Shown here: positions 45,898 to 56,372 of the stretch, piece after piece
How positions within the stretch are numbered: the stretch's first letter is position 1
Layout of the letters: every line of letters starts with the position of its first letter
Assembly (NCBI GenBank): GCA_034401135.1
Contig: JAWZSP010000006.1
Location: 248,001 to 312,000, forward strand
Source of the DNA: Volutella citrinella
Lineage: Eukaryota; Ascomycota; Sordariomycetes; Hypocreales; Nectriaceae
Direction of reading: 5' to 3'
Length of the DNA stretch: 64,000 bases
Made by a program: the position numbers and the translations under genes
Notes under the pieces: generated by a model
Database searches by the model: none
What the model was told of the DNA's origin: nothing
Seen by the model: only the letters and a program-made list of their open reading frames with translations

Positions 45898-46539
45898 CTA
45901 GCCGTTGAAGTTCCTGACCATGGCGGTATCGTCAACAAAATACTCCCCTCCAGCAACGCAGTTGAAACCAACGACAGTCACGCCAGTCCACGCCACCGAA
46001 GCCGATCTGCGGCAGTCCACGATGGCATGGTGCCATCTGCCCAACGCCTGTGCGCCGTCCACCCGAAGGTATTCTCCTTGAATGCAGGCCTCGTTGCAAG
46101 CGCAGCCGACGTAGAAGTAAGCGCAGACCATGGTTGTTTGCTGGATCAAGGCGTGAAAGGTCCAAGTATTCCAACCCTCAGCCGCTATGAACTCGTCGTC
46201 GAAACGCTGGTAGATTCCACCCCAGTTATTTAAGTTCATGATGATCTTGGCGGACTGGGTGTCGCGGGCGATGTTCTTCTCGATCTCGAGGCGGTTTGCG
46301 TTTGAGACTAATGGTTGCCAGGGAGTGAGTGAGCCAGGGTATTCAAAGTCGGGATTTCGAATGGGGTAGCCTGTGGGGCCTGCGGCTGTTGTCGTCGTCG
46401 TCGCCTCGGCTGTTGTCGTCGTCGTCGCCTCGGCTGTCGTCGTAGTCTCGAGTGTGGTAGTAGTGCTCGGACGACAACGGCTGGCCAAGACGCCATGGGC
46501 AAGTGCCGTCAGGTGGAGGACGAGCGTCGATACCTTCAT
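45898..46539 (-). CDS. secreted Thr-rich protein with carbohydrate-binding-like domain (213 aa)
   Basis: A single exon of 213 aa. MKVSTLVLHLTALAHGVLAS is a signal peptide. Residues 24-53 are a Thr/Ala/Glu repeat (TTTTAEATTTTTAEATTTTT), a likely O-glycosylated stalk encoded by a 24-bp minisatellite. The remaining 160 residues begin NPDFEYPGSLTPWQPLVSN and include GGIYQRFDDEFIAAEGWNTW and VGFNCVAGGEYFVDD. That is the pattern of fungal beta-sandwich (CBM4/9-like, galactose-binding fold) domains. Several Cys (CAYFYVGCACNEACIQG) should form disulfides. It is probably a cell-wall or matrix protein; the ligand is unknown. Confidence 0.75.
   Translation of the reverse strand: MKVSTLVLHLTALAHGVLASRCRPSTTTTLETTTTAEATTTTTAEATTTTTAAGPTGYPIRNPDFEYPGSLTPWQPLVSNANRLEIEKNIARDTQSAKIIMNLNNWGGIYQRFDDEFIAAEGWNTWTFHALIQQTTMVCAYFYVGCACNEACIQGEYLRVDGAQALGRWHHAIVDCRRSASVAWTGVTVVGFNCVAGGEYFVDDTAMVRNFNG
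46384..46449 (-). repeat. 24-bp coding minisatellite
   Basis: Two identical 24-bp units (46384-46407, 46408-46431) and a partial third (46432-46449). They encode AEATTTTT repeats in the stalk of the secreted protein. Copy-number change would lengthen or shorten the stalk in frame. Confidence 0.8.
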
Positions 46540-47300
46540 CTTAGCGGGATGGACGGGTATGAAGGTGTGCTAGTAAGCGAGTGTGGTGACTTGACGATGG
46601 TCAAGAAGGCGGACGGGCACCAAGGACGATGAGGATAACAAGGAGTGGTCGTGATAACCCCCTCGCACAAAAAAGCCTCGAGACAAGAGTCCCATTTTGT
46701 TCGCTTGGAACTGGACGGCGCAGCAGCCAGAAGAAGCAGCCCGAGCAGGGCACTCAGTAGTCAATCGATAGTCTCGTCGCTGGCACCAACGGGTTTCCCT
46801 GCACCGGCGAAAACAAGGGTCGACCCCTGGTGGGAATGTAAGCGGCGACCTGTTGCATGCAACCCTATGAGGTCCAGATACGACATTACGATAAATGCGG
46901 GGGTGGGCAATTGGCTGCGCTCACCATGGACAGGGGCACCCGGTGACTTAATTACTGTATTAAGGCAACTGTGCTACCCAAGGGTTTAATAAGGTGTGTG
47001 GAGGAACAAGGGCGAGACTGCGCACATCAATGATCACACCGCCAGGATCCAGGCTTCCACGCATAATAACAAAATTTGGCTGTCGAAGGGTTCCTTGTCC
47101 AGTTACAGGGATCAGTAGCTTATCCAGTGGCGCACCCCATCGGATCGTGGTCTAGAATCGCCCTGTGGTGCAACTTGATCCATCGGGTCTACTTCAAAGA
47201 CAAGATAATGGAAGGAGGAATTCAATAACCTTTTGCGATCCCCTTATTAATAAATGAAACACCGAACTCCGTACATGCTGATGAATGACATTACACCCGC
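46540..47300. other. intergenic region
   Basis: 761 bp. The plus-strand frame at 46645-46989 has no support. No gene or repeat was seen. Confidence 0.35.
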
Positions 47301-49001
47301 TCAATCGATATAAAACTTGGCCTCGGACGAGTTGGCCAACGACTCAACCAGGTCCTCACGCACGCCCGCATCGGGATGCAACTGCGCCAGCAACACAGTC
47401 AGCTTGCGCTCCAGCTCAATCGGCATGGCCAGCCCAATGTAGTTCCCGAAGCCGACGCCGCAGATGCCAGCCACGGCAGCGCGCACCTGGCCGTCGAGTG
47501 GCTCCGCGATGCCCGTGTCGAGCGTCTGCTGGATCGTCGAAAAGAGCGCCTGCATCAGCCGCGCCGGCAGCTCATCATACGCGTCCAGCACGCGCTGGAA
47601 GTCGGCTGACGGTGGACGTGTACGGCGCACCGGCCGGTTGAAGTCGTCAATGTGCATTGGGTCGCGCTCGATGACCCTGGGCACGGGTCCTGGCGGCGCA
47701 ACGACGGGCTGTGCCGCGGGCGTCGGCTTCAGCGTCGACGGCAGGGGAATCTCGACGTAGTCCTTCTTGCGGCGCATCGGCACATGTAGCGGCACATGCT
47801 TAAGCTCAATGCGGTGGTTGTGCCACAGGTCTACATCCCCCGAGGCGCCCTGCTTGAACTTGATGACGACGGGCGCGCCGCGACGGCGCAGGCTCTCGCT
47901 CGCGCCGTAGAAGAAGGCCTTCATCTCGGCGCGGGCCCTTGCGAAGCGACGCCCGTTGGCCTCGATGATGGCGATGCTGCCGGCCACCATGTAACGGTAG
48001 TCCTCGTACGTGACGCCGTGGGCCGCGAAGCTCTTGCTGTAGCCCGTCCACTCGGCGAAGCCCATCGAGTCAATGGGGTGCTCGTGGTTCCGCTCCGTGC
48101 ACTGCGGCGTGTCTTCAACACCTCGCATGGTGATGCCCAGCCGGTCGATGAACTTGATCTCGGGCGTGGTGGCGTGCATGAACTGGGACGGATGGATACG
48201 GGGCAGGTTCAGCGGGAAGCGGGTGAGCTCCTCCATCGTGGACCACCGTCGTGCTTGTGGGAACGACAGGGCCAGGCCGGGTTCCTGGTCTCCCGGTCCT
48301 GGCACCCAAGCACCGGCGTGGTTCGGCTCCATCTCCGGCAGGCGGGGGATGGCGTTGACGGGCAGCTCCGTCAGCTGTGTGCCACGGAATCCCGGCGCCA
48401 GGGTCCATCCAGAGCCTCGTATAAGGGGATGTTTCAGCTTCTTGAAGCCGCTAATGCCGTGCTGCTTCACCTGGCGACAGATGGAAGCCCGTGTCTCCCA
48501 CCTCCGCTCCTCCAAAGCTTCAGGTTCAACAGCACATCCGATGCGTCGCTTGCGTTCAGCGCCGTGGGCAGCCCAGGTGCGCGCACGAGTCATGCCGAGG
48601 GCGCACTCGGTGATGAACCAGCGGTAGGTGCTGTATTCCTGGTACAGGTCCATGTCGAAGCGCGTGTTGATGGCAGTGCGTCCAAACACGCTGACGTTGA
48701 TGGGAGAGCCCTGCGGCGGGACCAGACCCTTCTTCTCCGCATCTGATACGCGCGTTGTCTTGTCCAGCAACTCGTCGATGAGTGCCCGGTGCGCGCCTTC
48801 GGGCGTCGCTAGCAGAGCTGCTCTTTCTTGCCGGACATGGTACTGCGTTTCCTCGATGGCTTCGCAAATGTGCACAATCAGCTCACGCGCCTTGGGTGGC
48901 AGATCGAGGTCTTCCAGCTGGGGCACCAGTGATGGCGAGATCTTGGCGTCTTGGAGACAGACCGCTTGTCCGGCGGGTGACACGGTAGCGAGCATGCTCA
49001 T
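47301..49001 (-). CDS. orphan GC-rich hypothetical protein (566 aa)
   Basis: A single-exon frame of 566 aa beginning at ATG 48999-49001; a stop lies a few codons upstream in the same frame. No domain is recognised. The region is visibly richer in G and C than its neighbours, and third positions are almost all G or C, which also opens long antisense frames. Features: a helical N-terminal part (ELIVHICEAIEETQYHVRQE), an Arg/Lys-rich centre (RKRRIGCAVE, RFARARAEMKAF), a Pro-rich linker near AAQPVVAPPGPVPR, and a helical end (LERKLTVLLAQLHPDAGVRE). No signal peptide or membrane segment is seen. It may be lineage-specific or acquired. An extra 5' exon cannot be excluded. Confidence 0.6.
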   Translation of the reverse strand: MSMLATVSPAGQAVCLQDAKISPSLVPQLEDLDLPPKARELIVHICEAIEETQYHVRQERAALLATPEGAHRALIDELLDKTTRVSDAEKKGLVPPQGSPINVSVFGRTAINTRFDMDLYQEYSTYRWFITECALGMTRARTWAAHGAERKRRIGCAVEPEALEERRWETRASICRQVKQHGISGFKKLKHPLIRGSGWTLAPGFRGTQLTELPVNAIPRLPEMEPNHAGAWVPGPGDQEPGLALSFPQARRWSTMEELTRFPLNLPRIHPSQFMHATTPEIKFIDRLGITMRGVEDTPQCTERNHEHPIDSMGFAEWTGYSKSFAAHGVTYEDYRYMVAGSIAIIEANGRRFARARAEMKAFFYGASESLRRRGAPVVIKFKQGASGDVDLWHNHRIELKHVPLHVPMRRKKDYVEIPLPSTLKPTPAAQPVVAPPGPVPRVIERDPMHIDDFNRPVRRTRPPSADFQRVLDAYDELPARLMQALFSTIQQTLDTGIAEPLDGQVRAAVAGICGVGFGNYIGLAMPIELERKLTVLLAQLHPDAGVREDLVESLANSSEAKFYID

Positions 49002-50479
49002 CAAACTGGTGCTTCACCGCGGGCGCGTTGCTGGCTGCCGCGCTGGGGCCGTCGCCCACCGGCTTGTGCTTGGTAGCGAGTTGATGCAGATCACAAGCAG
49101 AGGCATGCTGTCTTGGTCGTGTCGGGGGTTGATATTGATTGTGTGAGCAAAAGGGGTCGAGTCATGTGGCTCACCAGAATTTTTCTACCCCAGTCGGTCT
49201 CCGCCGGATAGGTCGGTGTGCAATTGCAACATTTCACGATGTGGATTCGTCAGGCCTGGACCATCCGCTTCGCCGTTTTCTTCGCCGGTAGCAGCACTCA
49301 ACACGGCACAGTGATAATTCCATCGCCGGCACTGCGATGTCAATGTCACACTGCACTTCACTATGTAAATCAATTTTTGAGATTCTTCCAAGCTAACAGC
49401 CGTAATTTTCTGGCCACATTCCAGAACATTTGACAGTCCGTGACAGGCAGAAGTGGCACTAATGCCCGAGACTATTGGACGAATGACTAACATGGGATTG
49501 GCCCCGTGCCCTCAGTCCAGACTGGGAATAGTGGCATCTTCTGGCCTGCCGTTAGTCATCAGGGGGATGCACCTACCCTACGACGAAGCAATTGCATCAA
49601 GGCGAGATAAAGGCGTGTCTAATACAGGTAGATTGATTGGTGCCTACGTAAAATGATGAATGCAGTAATATTTCCCGTTAAGCCTAATTTCTAAATCGTC
49701 GAGGGTGCCTAAACTACGGCAGCCACCTCCAATAGTCCACGAATCCTTGACGTCATGAGACACTCCTGCATGCAACCGTTGCCGTAAATGAGACAAGACT
49801 TGCGATGGCTGAGCAAGCCACATTTCCTATGGCCGTTACTATGTCGGCTGGTGTATTGGTAGTGGGTCCCACATGTTCATTTACGTGCTGGGTGCGAGTG
49901 CGAGCCCCCTCTCTTCGCACTCGCATCCATTCTCCACACATCGGCACTTTATCATCTCGCCAAGCCAAGGATTGACTCCGCAATCAACTTAATCGGGACG
50001 ACCCGAGTGCATCTCCACTCGTCTATCTGAGCATTTTTCATCAAGCAGAGATGATCAGAACCGACATTTGTCTCGAGTTATCGTATGTATCGCGTGCATC
50101 GTATTCTTCGTAATGACGTCCTCTCCACGCAAACCCCTGCGCCTCGCTCGAGCCGCTCGCACCAGCCAATGCCCTTCTTCGCATTGGCACTCTAGTTGCG
50201 TACGCACTCGCTCCAGGAAGCGGGCCCGAGGTTGCACCCGACCCTTAGTATGAAATCTCAAGCCGAGTCAAGCGTACGCAGTCTTGAGACTAATAATAAG
50301 TCTGTCGTAAAGGACATGGCGGTGGGACGTGGACGCCTTGAAGGGCAACGGTGATTCACGTATAAATGGTGCGACTGTCGCAGCCCAGCACCGCTCTGAT
50401 CGACTAGTCGCAGCATCACCGACAGACAACAGAAGCCACAAACCCCTCCAGCCATTCATCCACCTTTGTCAATCTCGTC
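49002..50479. other. intergenic region with inverted repeat
   Basis: About 1.5 kb without a supported gene. A perfect 11-bp inverted repeat, TGCGAGTGCGA (49893-49903) and its complement (49915-49925), encloses an 11-nt loop. The last part should hold the promoter of the DUF2306 gene. Confidence 0.45.
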
Positions 50480-51568
50480 ATGGACGTGTCGGAAAAGCCC
50501 CCCAAGGGCGTTGCCCGAGCCTACCAAAAAGCGTACGGTGCTATTGGCTTTCGGAAAGGATACAACTTCGTCCTCTGGATCATCTTTGGAGGCACCATCC
50601 TCGGCTTCTCTCTCGCACGGCTCATGTATCTCAACATGGATGGCATCTTTTGCCCCGAAGACGGACGCGACCAGGGCGCCCTCCCTGGAGAGTGCTACTA
50701 CTATCAGGACAAGCTTCGCAGAGCCGGGATACACATGCACCTTGCCACAATTCTTCCGGCAGGCATCCTTGTTGTGTTCCAGTTTGTGCCTGTTATTCGG
50801 TACAAGGCAATCCTGTTCCACCGCATCAACGGCTACATCATTATTCTGCTCAGCATCGTCTCCACCATTGGCGTTTTCATGATCGTCAGACATTCCTTTG
50901 GCGGTAGTCTCGGAATGCAGTCAGCTGTCGGGCTATCAAGCATCATCTTTCTGGTTTGTATGGGCTTGGCGCTCTACAATATCAGCAGACTCCAGATCGA
51001 GCAACACCGGGCCTGGATGCTACGGGCTTGGGTCATGGTAAGCAAAGACCTACTCACGTCGAAGAATAGATGCTTTGTGGCCCCTGCTAATGCTAAATCC
51101 TCGCCATAGAGCGGTTTTGTCGTCACGATGCGTATCATTGCCGTCATCGGCGTGCAAATCATATCGCGATTTTACGACTACCATGTCCTCATGCCGTGCG
51201 CCGTCATCGACTACATCCTGGACAACAACCAAACGATGGTGGATACAAGATACCCAGAGTGCTCCTCCTTCTATTCGGGCGCGAATCTCAACCGAGAGGT
51301 TCCTGTCCACGCCGACATGGTGGGCGGGGCAGAACACGTAGCAGCCGCATTCCAGTTCATGTTCAGTGGTGCTGCCTGGCTGGCTCTTGCAATGCACTGC
51401 TTCGGCGTGGAGCTGTACCTGAGACTCACGCCCGTTGAAGCCGAGCGTCTCAGAAGGATCTCGTATCAGAAGCAGTTGGAGGCCGGCTTCAAGCAGCCGG
51501 GGCGTGCTGGGCTGACTGCACAGACAATCGGAGATGCTGAGCCTTGGGTTTACTCGGAAGGACAGTAA
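50480..51568 (+). CDS. DUF2306-type membrane protein (338 aa)
   Basis: Two exons, 50480-51037 and 51110-51568, giving 338 aa. The N-terminus is cytosolic and basic. Hydrophobic segments include FVLWIIFGGTILGFSLARL, LATILPAGILVVFQFVPVI, GYIIILLSIVSTIGVFMIV and SSIIFLVCMGLALYNIS. The motifs FHRINGYIIILL and IEQHRAWMLRAWVM are those of DUF2306, a heme-protein-like four-helix membrane family in fungi and bacteria; conserved His residues (H in HRINGY and EQHRAWM) could bind a cofactor. The second exon adds an extracytosolic loop (residues about 210-250) and a last helix. The function is unknown. The splice site is secured by the join WVM-SGFVVTMR. Confidence 0.83.
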
Positions 51569-51793
51569 ATATGTGACTCAAGAGGGTGATTCGAAAGGGG
51601 TTGAGAAGGAAGACTTGCGCTCAGATCTTGCCGGCGCCGATGTCGGCTCTCGCATGTAGTGGGACATTGTGCACGACGATGAGAATATACCTAAACAAAG
51701 AGTAGCATTGCTCCAAGTCTTTCGTATTTTATGGCTTCATATTACTGTGGTGCTATATTCTTTTTGTTCCCAGATCCGTCGTGATATATTTGC

Positions 51794-52830
51794 TTAGACA
51801 TCTAGTTGCGGTTCAGTGGCCGCGCGTTGAGCCGTCGCATAACGGACCGCAAAGCGCCGATCCACATTGGCAAACCACGCCTTAAAACCCTCAGAGTCGA
51901 CAGGCACGTTGACGGTGAGGATGCTCGCCAGCTTATTGCCAAACTGCACCGGATTGGAGTCCACCCTAGGTGCAGAGCTCAGGACACTGCCGAGTTTGTC
52001 GTAGAACTTGAGAGGCTTGCTGTCTGGCCCGGGTGGCGAGTTGAGCACAGCCTGCCACACTTCTTGGCTCGTTTCCAGCCACAGCTCCACCGAACCGAGG
52101 TTCTGGCCGACGATGGAGTCTAGCACTTGGCAGGCTTCCCGCCAGTGCGCCATGAGGAGGTATGATCTATGGCTCATCTTGCTGCTCTTCTCCCATTGAA
52201 CGGGCAGCGAAATAGACAGCTGAAGGTGTTTGATGTTGTTGAGCATAAGCGGAGGGTGGATGACGGAAAATCGGTAGAGTGTTTCCAGATTGTGAATTAT
52301 AAAGGTGACGCTATTAAAAATTGACTGGCGGCATTCGATATATCTCCGTGGTATCAGTAGGAGGTACGAGGCAGTCATGTTGGAGGAAAAATGGGGACTC
52401 ACAACTGCCGGCATATCAACAGGGGACTGAGGAAGCCAGAATCTTGCGGTAGGTTTGCTCTGGGCAGGTAGGTCTCTTCACACTCCCAGTGGTTGCCCCA
52501 ATCCGACCGAAGACGTTTCCAGATGCGATTGTCCCCGTCCTCGTTGTCCTCGGTGACGCAACTGTCTACGCGACCACCAGACCGACCGTAGTCCTTTATA
52601 CAAGGGGACAGGACGTAGCGGTTATTGCGATAAATGATGTGATGGACAAGGCCCAGCTCGTTCCAGAGTTGCTCAAACACTGCTAGTCGAATCTCTGCCG
52701 GGAGCTGCATAAATGCAGAGTCCCGCTGCGGCTGCGCATTGGCGGCGATGTTTTGGGGATCGACATTGTCCAGAATCGGCTCTCCTCCCAGAATGACATT
52801 GAGCTTGGACGACAGCCCCCAGAAACTCAT
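51794..52830 (-). CDS. LPAEIR-motif protein (DUF7730/2EXR-like, 325 aa)
   Basis: Two exons, 52830-52403 and 52343-51794, giving 325 aa. The N-terminal part has SAFMQLPAEIRLAVFEQLWN, the opening of the widespread fungal LPxEIR family (2EXR, DUF7730), and the join across the intron gives LLICRQLYIECRQSIFNS, the family's second conserved block. The C-terminal half includes HLQLSISLPVQWEKSS, typical too. These proteins resemble degenerate F-box-like scaffolds; none has a firm role. No signal peptide or membrane helix is seen. It is tail to tail with the DUF2306 gene (about 225 bp between the ends). Confidence 0.78.
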
Positions 52831-53845
52831 AATGGCAACGCGACGCGACGTGCAGTCTAATATTGGGGTATCATGGCAGGATGACGGACACCAAGACGAT
52901 TGAACGTCATCGGGCGAAGCGAGTAAGCTTGGTTATGGTTATGACGTTATTCAGAAGAGGGTGAGATAAACCGCGCGTGACCGGCAAATGGACACTCGGT
53001 AGATTCATATGTTAGATAATATTGAATTATGACCTAGAGCCTAACTGTAAGACCCCGATATGGGCATATCTTATCAGATTGAGGCCCGATTCCGGACTGG
53101 CAACGGACCCACAATTTGCGACGCTCAGATGGGGAATGACCCTCGGAATATTGATGGACAGCGAGTACATAATCTGTTTCGCCGTCAAGGGCAGAGGTGT
53201 CGATTCGTTTCTACGATGAAATTAAACTGGAGAATCTAATGCTAATGACAGAGGCAAAATATGCATCCCTGTTTATTATCGTCGGTCTATTCTGTCGCTA
53301 ATGCATTTAGGACAATCGCTGCATCGATGACGCCTCTGCAAAATTAGGGCGCAATGTGCACCTAAATTGCCAGGTTGTGGTTGGCGCCGGGCAAGTGGGT
53401 GCTTGGAAATGCTGGGGAAGCCGGTAAAATTCTGAGGCGGTCGGCGGTCGGTTAGGTATTGCTGCTCAGCAATGGTGCGTTCAGCTGAATATTCTGTCAA
53501 ATCATCGGCACGAACAAAAGACGCTACTGACGAAAAGGTCGCATTGCTGTCAATCCATGCAACATCACTTCACCTGAAATGAAACCCCGGAGCCTCATTG
53601 TATGACTTCTCTCGGCTTTCATTGGTAGCCTTGTCTGCCGTGCAGTGCAGGACGTTATCGCGCCCCAGGATTGAGGCGAATGTTGTACACTTCGGTGCCG
53701 CTGCCCAAGTAGTGGCTGGCCATCCCTGCCTGATATCCCCGCCACCGTGTGGATTAGTAGCAATAAATATGTCGCAAAGGCACGATCGCAGGGTTTGGTC
53801 TGGTTGCAGCCTTCGACATCTACTGCCGCCTTGGCCGGATATCCG
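52831..53845. other. divergent intergenic region
   Basis: About 1 kb between the LPAEIR gene (-) and the secretory membrane protein gene (+). Small frames lack support. A frame upstream of the chosen ATG at 53846 is open for 33 codons but has no conserved text. Confidence 0.35.
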
Positions 53846-55063
53846 ATGAAGTTCTCGGCCGCCTCGGCCATTACAGCAGGCCTCTTGCTCGGAGCCTACT
53901 GCATTCAACTGGATTTAAATCCAGGCATCAACTACTACATTTCGCAGTATGACAATGACAAAAAGGTGGGCAACCTCGTGGCGGGGCGGGATGCAAAGGG
54001 CAATGTCGTCTACATGATCAGGCCAGATGAGAAAGGAACTCCGGGCTGGGGTACCTGGCACATCAATAACGCTCAAGGCGTCCTGACATTGGAGACTTCC
54101 AATGGTGATGTTTTGACCATCGGAGGCAAGACCAAGTGGAAGGTTGCGGGCCCCCTCGAGGACCTCCCCAATGCAGCACGGGGCAGCTGGGTTATATTGC
54201 AGGAGATTGGGGGGCGTCAAGCTGCGGCAGCGATAAATTCCGCCGGCAATCTAGGGTTGATATCGCTGGAAATCGACAAAAACGGCAAAGTCAAGGCCTT
54301 GATAAATAGCGAGCGTACTATGGGCCCGTACTGGTTCTTTGCCAAGGTGACGAGCACTGCCTCGGCGACCGTCACTTCTACGCAGTACGTTACCAAGACT
54401 GGACCAGCGGTAACACACAAGGTGAACAAGACTGGGAAAACATCAACCGTTACCAAGACGGAGATGGCCACCGAAACCAAGGCGAGTACTTGCCCCGATA
54501 TACCCCAAGATGCCTCCCCCTACCCTGATCTTCGGATGCTAATTCGCAGCTAGACCGATACCGTCACAGTCACCTCCACCAACGACCCTCGTCTCCTGAA
54601 GCGTTTCGACTTTACCGCCATTACTCGGACGAGCACACAAGTCATTGTCGTTACCCGATCCGAAGACGGCCCAACCACAACAGTCACTGGGGAGGCTGGG
54701 TCTGTTTATGCCACGGTGACGGTGAAGGCCACCACGACAGAAATTACGACGGCGACCGAGACGGTAACCAAAGACGCTCCAAAGGAGAACCCGAAGGAGA
54801 ACAGCGAGGTCCCCAAAATAACCAAAGTGAACGAGCCCACCCAGGCAATAACCAAAGTGGACGAGCCCACCCAGGCACAGCAGGATTCCAAGTCGTCAAC
54901 CACGAGCACAGCTACAAAGGAACCCGCCGACTCGGACAAGAAGCCGGTAAAGGACAGTGGGCTGGATGTTTCTGATCGGATTGCCCTTGGGGTTGGCATC
55001 GGCATTGGGCTTCCTGCTACTATTGCCGGTGTTGTTGTGTGCTTTATGCAGTTGTGCCGCTAG
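53846..55063 (+). CDS. single-pass cell-surface protein, unknown (381 aa)
   Basis: Two exons, 53846-54481 and 54554-55063, joined by an intron that begins with GC (AAG/GCGAGT) and ends CTAG, a GC-AG type. The result is 381 aa. MKFSAASAITAGLLLGAYC is a signal peptide. Residues about 20-170 form an ectodomain without known relatives (GINYYISQYDNDKKVGNLVA). A Thr/Ser/Val-rich stalk follows, then a dibasic LLKRFDF site that Kex2 could cleave, two 10-residue repeats (ITKV(N/D)EPTQA), and a transmembrane helix (IALGVGIGIGLPATIAGVVV) with a very short tail. The architecture fits a wall-anchored sensor or adhesin, but the function is unknown. Confidence 0.7.
54818..54877 (+). repeat. 30-bp coding tandem repeat (two units)
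   Basis: 54818-54847 and 54848-54877 differ at one base (N to D in the protein). They encode ITKVxEPTQA units in the stalk of the surface protein. Confidence 0.85.
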
Positions 55064-55345
55064 CACAGCGTAGGTTCGTGATGATAAAGAATAGTGCTAG
55101 ATTGTCCAATTCAGGAAGTTGATACCACTCCGACAACGGTAGCTTTAGAGATTGACACCATGATAAGTAATAGATTCGTATTCTAGGCGTCCAAGATACA
55201 TTTGCCAACGAAAATATTGTTTTTTTGAAGACGAAGTGTGTTTTAACTATGAGATGCCGAAGAGAAATCCATCAACGCAACTTTCAGAGCCCAGAACATT
55301 AGTTCCCCTGACGATTGACTCGTTAAGTTATTCCTAGCCTGTTAT

Positions 55346-55888
55346 TTACTTTCCCTGATAGTTCGGATCCCGCACAAGCTTAATGATGATTCCCTTTGGC
55401 TTAGCCTTGCTGGCCAGGTACGCTTTTGTCTTGTAAGCCGGGTCATTCGGGTTTACGATGACCTCCAGCTGTCCACCATTCTTGCCGCACCCACCGAGCA
55501 AGGAAGCCATCCTTTGCGCGCGAGTCGGTTTCTCACCGCCATCAATCGTGGCAGCAATGTCCATGTACGTTACGGACGATTTGATTTTCGGGTCGATGTG
55601 CTTGGCGAGCACCAAGACGGTGCCGGCGCCAATCGTCGAGACGGTCCACTCCTCGCAGTCGCGTGCTGCCGGCATCGTCCACAGCGGGTTCTTGTTTGCT
55701 TTGGCGACGCGGCGAAGGTAGTTGGCTGCGTATTTGACGTCCTCTATGTCGAGGTTTTGAGGTCGCCCGCCCCTCTGACCGTAGCAGACACGTTCGGGCC
55801 CCTCGCCGCATGCGCGTTTGGTGTGCTCGGTCAATGGGTTTGCTGTTGCGAGCCCGAGGCAGAGCATGGTGAGAACCTGGAATTTCAT
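55346..55888 (-). CDS. small secreted cysteine-containing protein (180 aa)
   Basis: A single exon of 180 aa. MKFQVLTMLCLGLATANP is a signal peptide, followed by a short propeptide ending in the dibasic HTKR. The mature protein starts ACGEGPERVCYGQRGG and has four Cys, enough for two disulfides. It includes LDIEDVKYAANYLRRVAKAN and ATIDGGEKPTRAQRMASLLG. The size, Kex2-type site and even Cys count are those of fungal secreted effector-like proteins, but I do not recognise a family. Its 3' end faces that of the surface-protein gene (about 280 bp apart). Confidence 0.75.
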   Translation of the reverse strand: MKFQVLTMLCLGLATANPLTEHTKRACGEGPERVCYGQRGGRPQNLDIEDVKYAANYLRRVAKANKNPLWTMPAARDCEEWTVSTIGAGTVLVLAKHIDPKIKSSVTYMDIAATIDGGEKPTRAQRMASLLGGCGKNGGQLEVIVNPNDPAYKTKAYLASKAKPKGIIIKLVRDPNYQGK

Positions 55889-56372
55889 TGTAGTAATTGG
55901 ATGCGATGGTATGGGTTTCGTTTATTAGTGTTGTGTGGCGTGAGGCCTCTGGGGCTGATTATTCTTGGTAAGATGGTAGCGAGAGATGTTCGAGGTGGAC
56001 GTAAAGTCATTCGTAGAGGAATTCTTCATATGGGCGCCTACATACTTCAAATAAACTATTCGCAAATGACAGAATCGTAAACGAGAGGAGCCTGTCGTTT
56101 CCCAGTTCCATAGATGAGGAATATGAGATGTTCAGGTGTGGAATGCGCATGTAGATAATTGGCCGCAAATCTGCGACTCAGAAGGTAACAATGACTTTGC
56201 TGATACGGAGGGAGTATTTACAAGCAGCTTGGACAGTGAGTGACGAGGTGGCTTGCTTCTTCAGTGAGGATTCTGAGGAATGGAATTTTAAAGTCAGACA
56301 GTGAGGCCTTCAACCTCAGACATAAAATAACTTGGACCATTCCAATCAACCCATAAAGAGAAAAGACCAAAA
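55889..56372. other. intergenic region downstream of the decayed transporter
   Basis: 484 bp between the small secreted protein's start and the transporter remnant's stop. One would expect the last two helices of the transporter here on the minus strand, but no such hydrophobic frame is present. Confidence 0.5.

Noticed and set aside
47796..48746. 316-codon plus-strand frame opposite the GC-rich orphan
   Set aside because: It is antisense to a longer frame, and GC-rich third positions open such frames automatically. It has no domain features.
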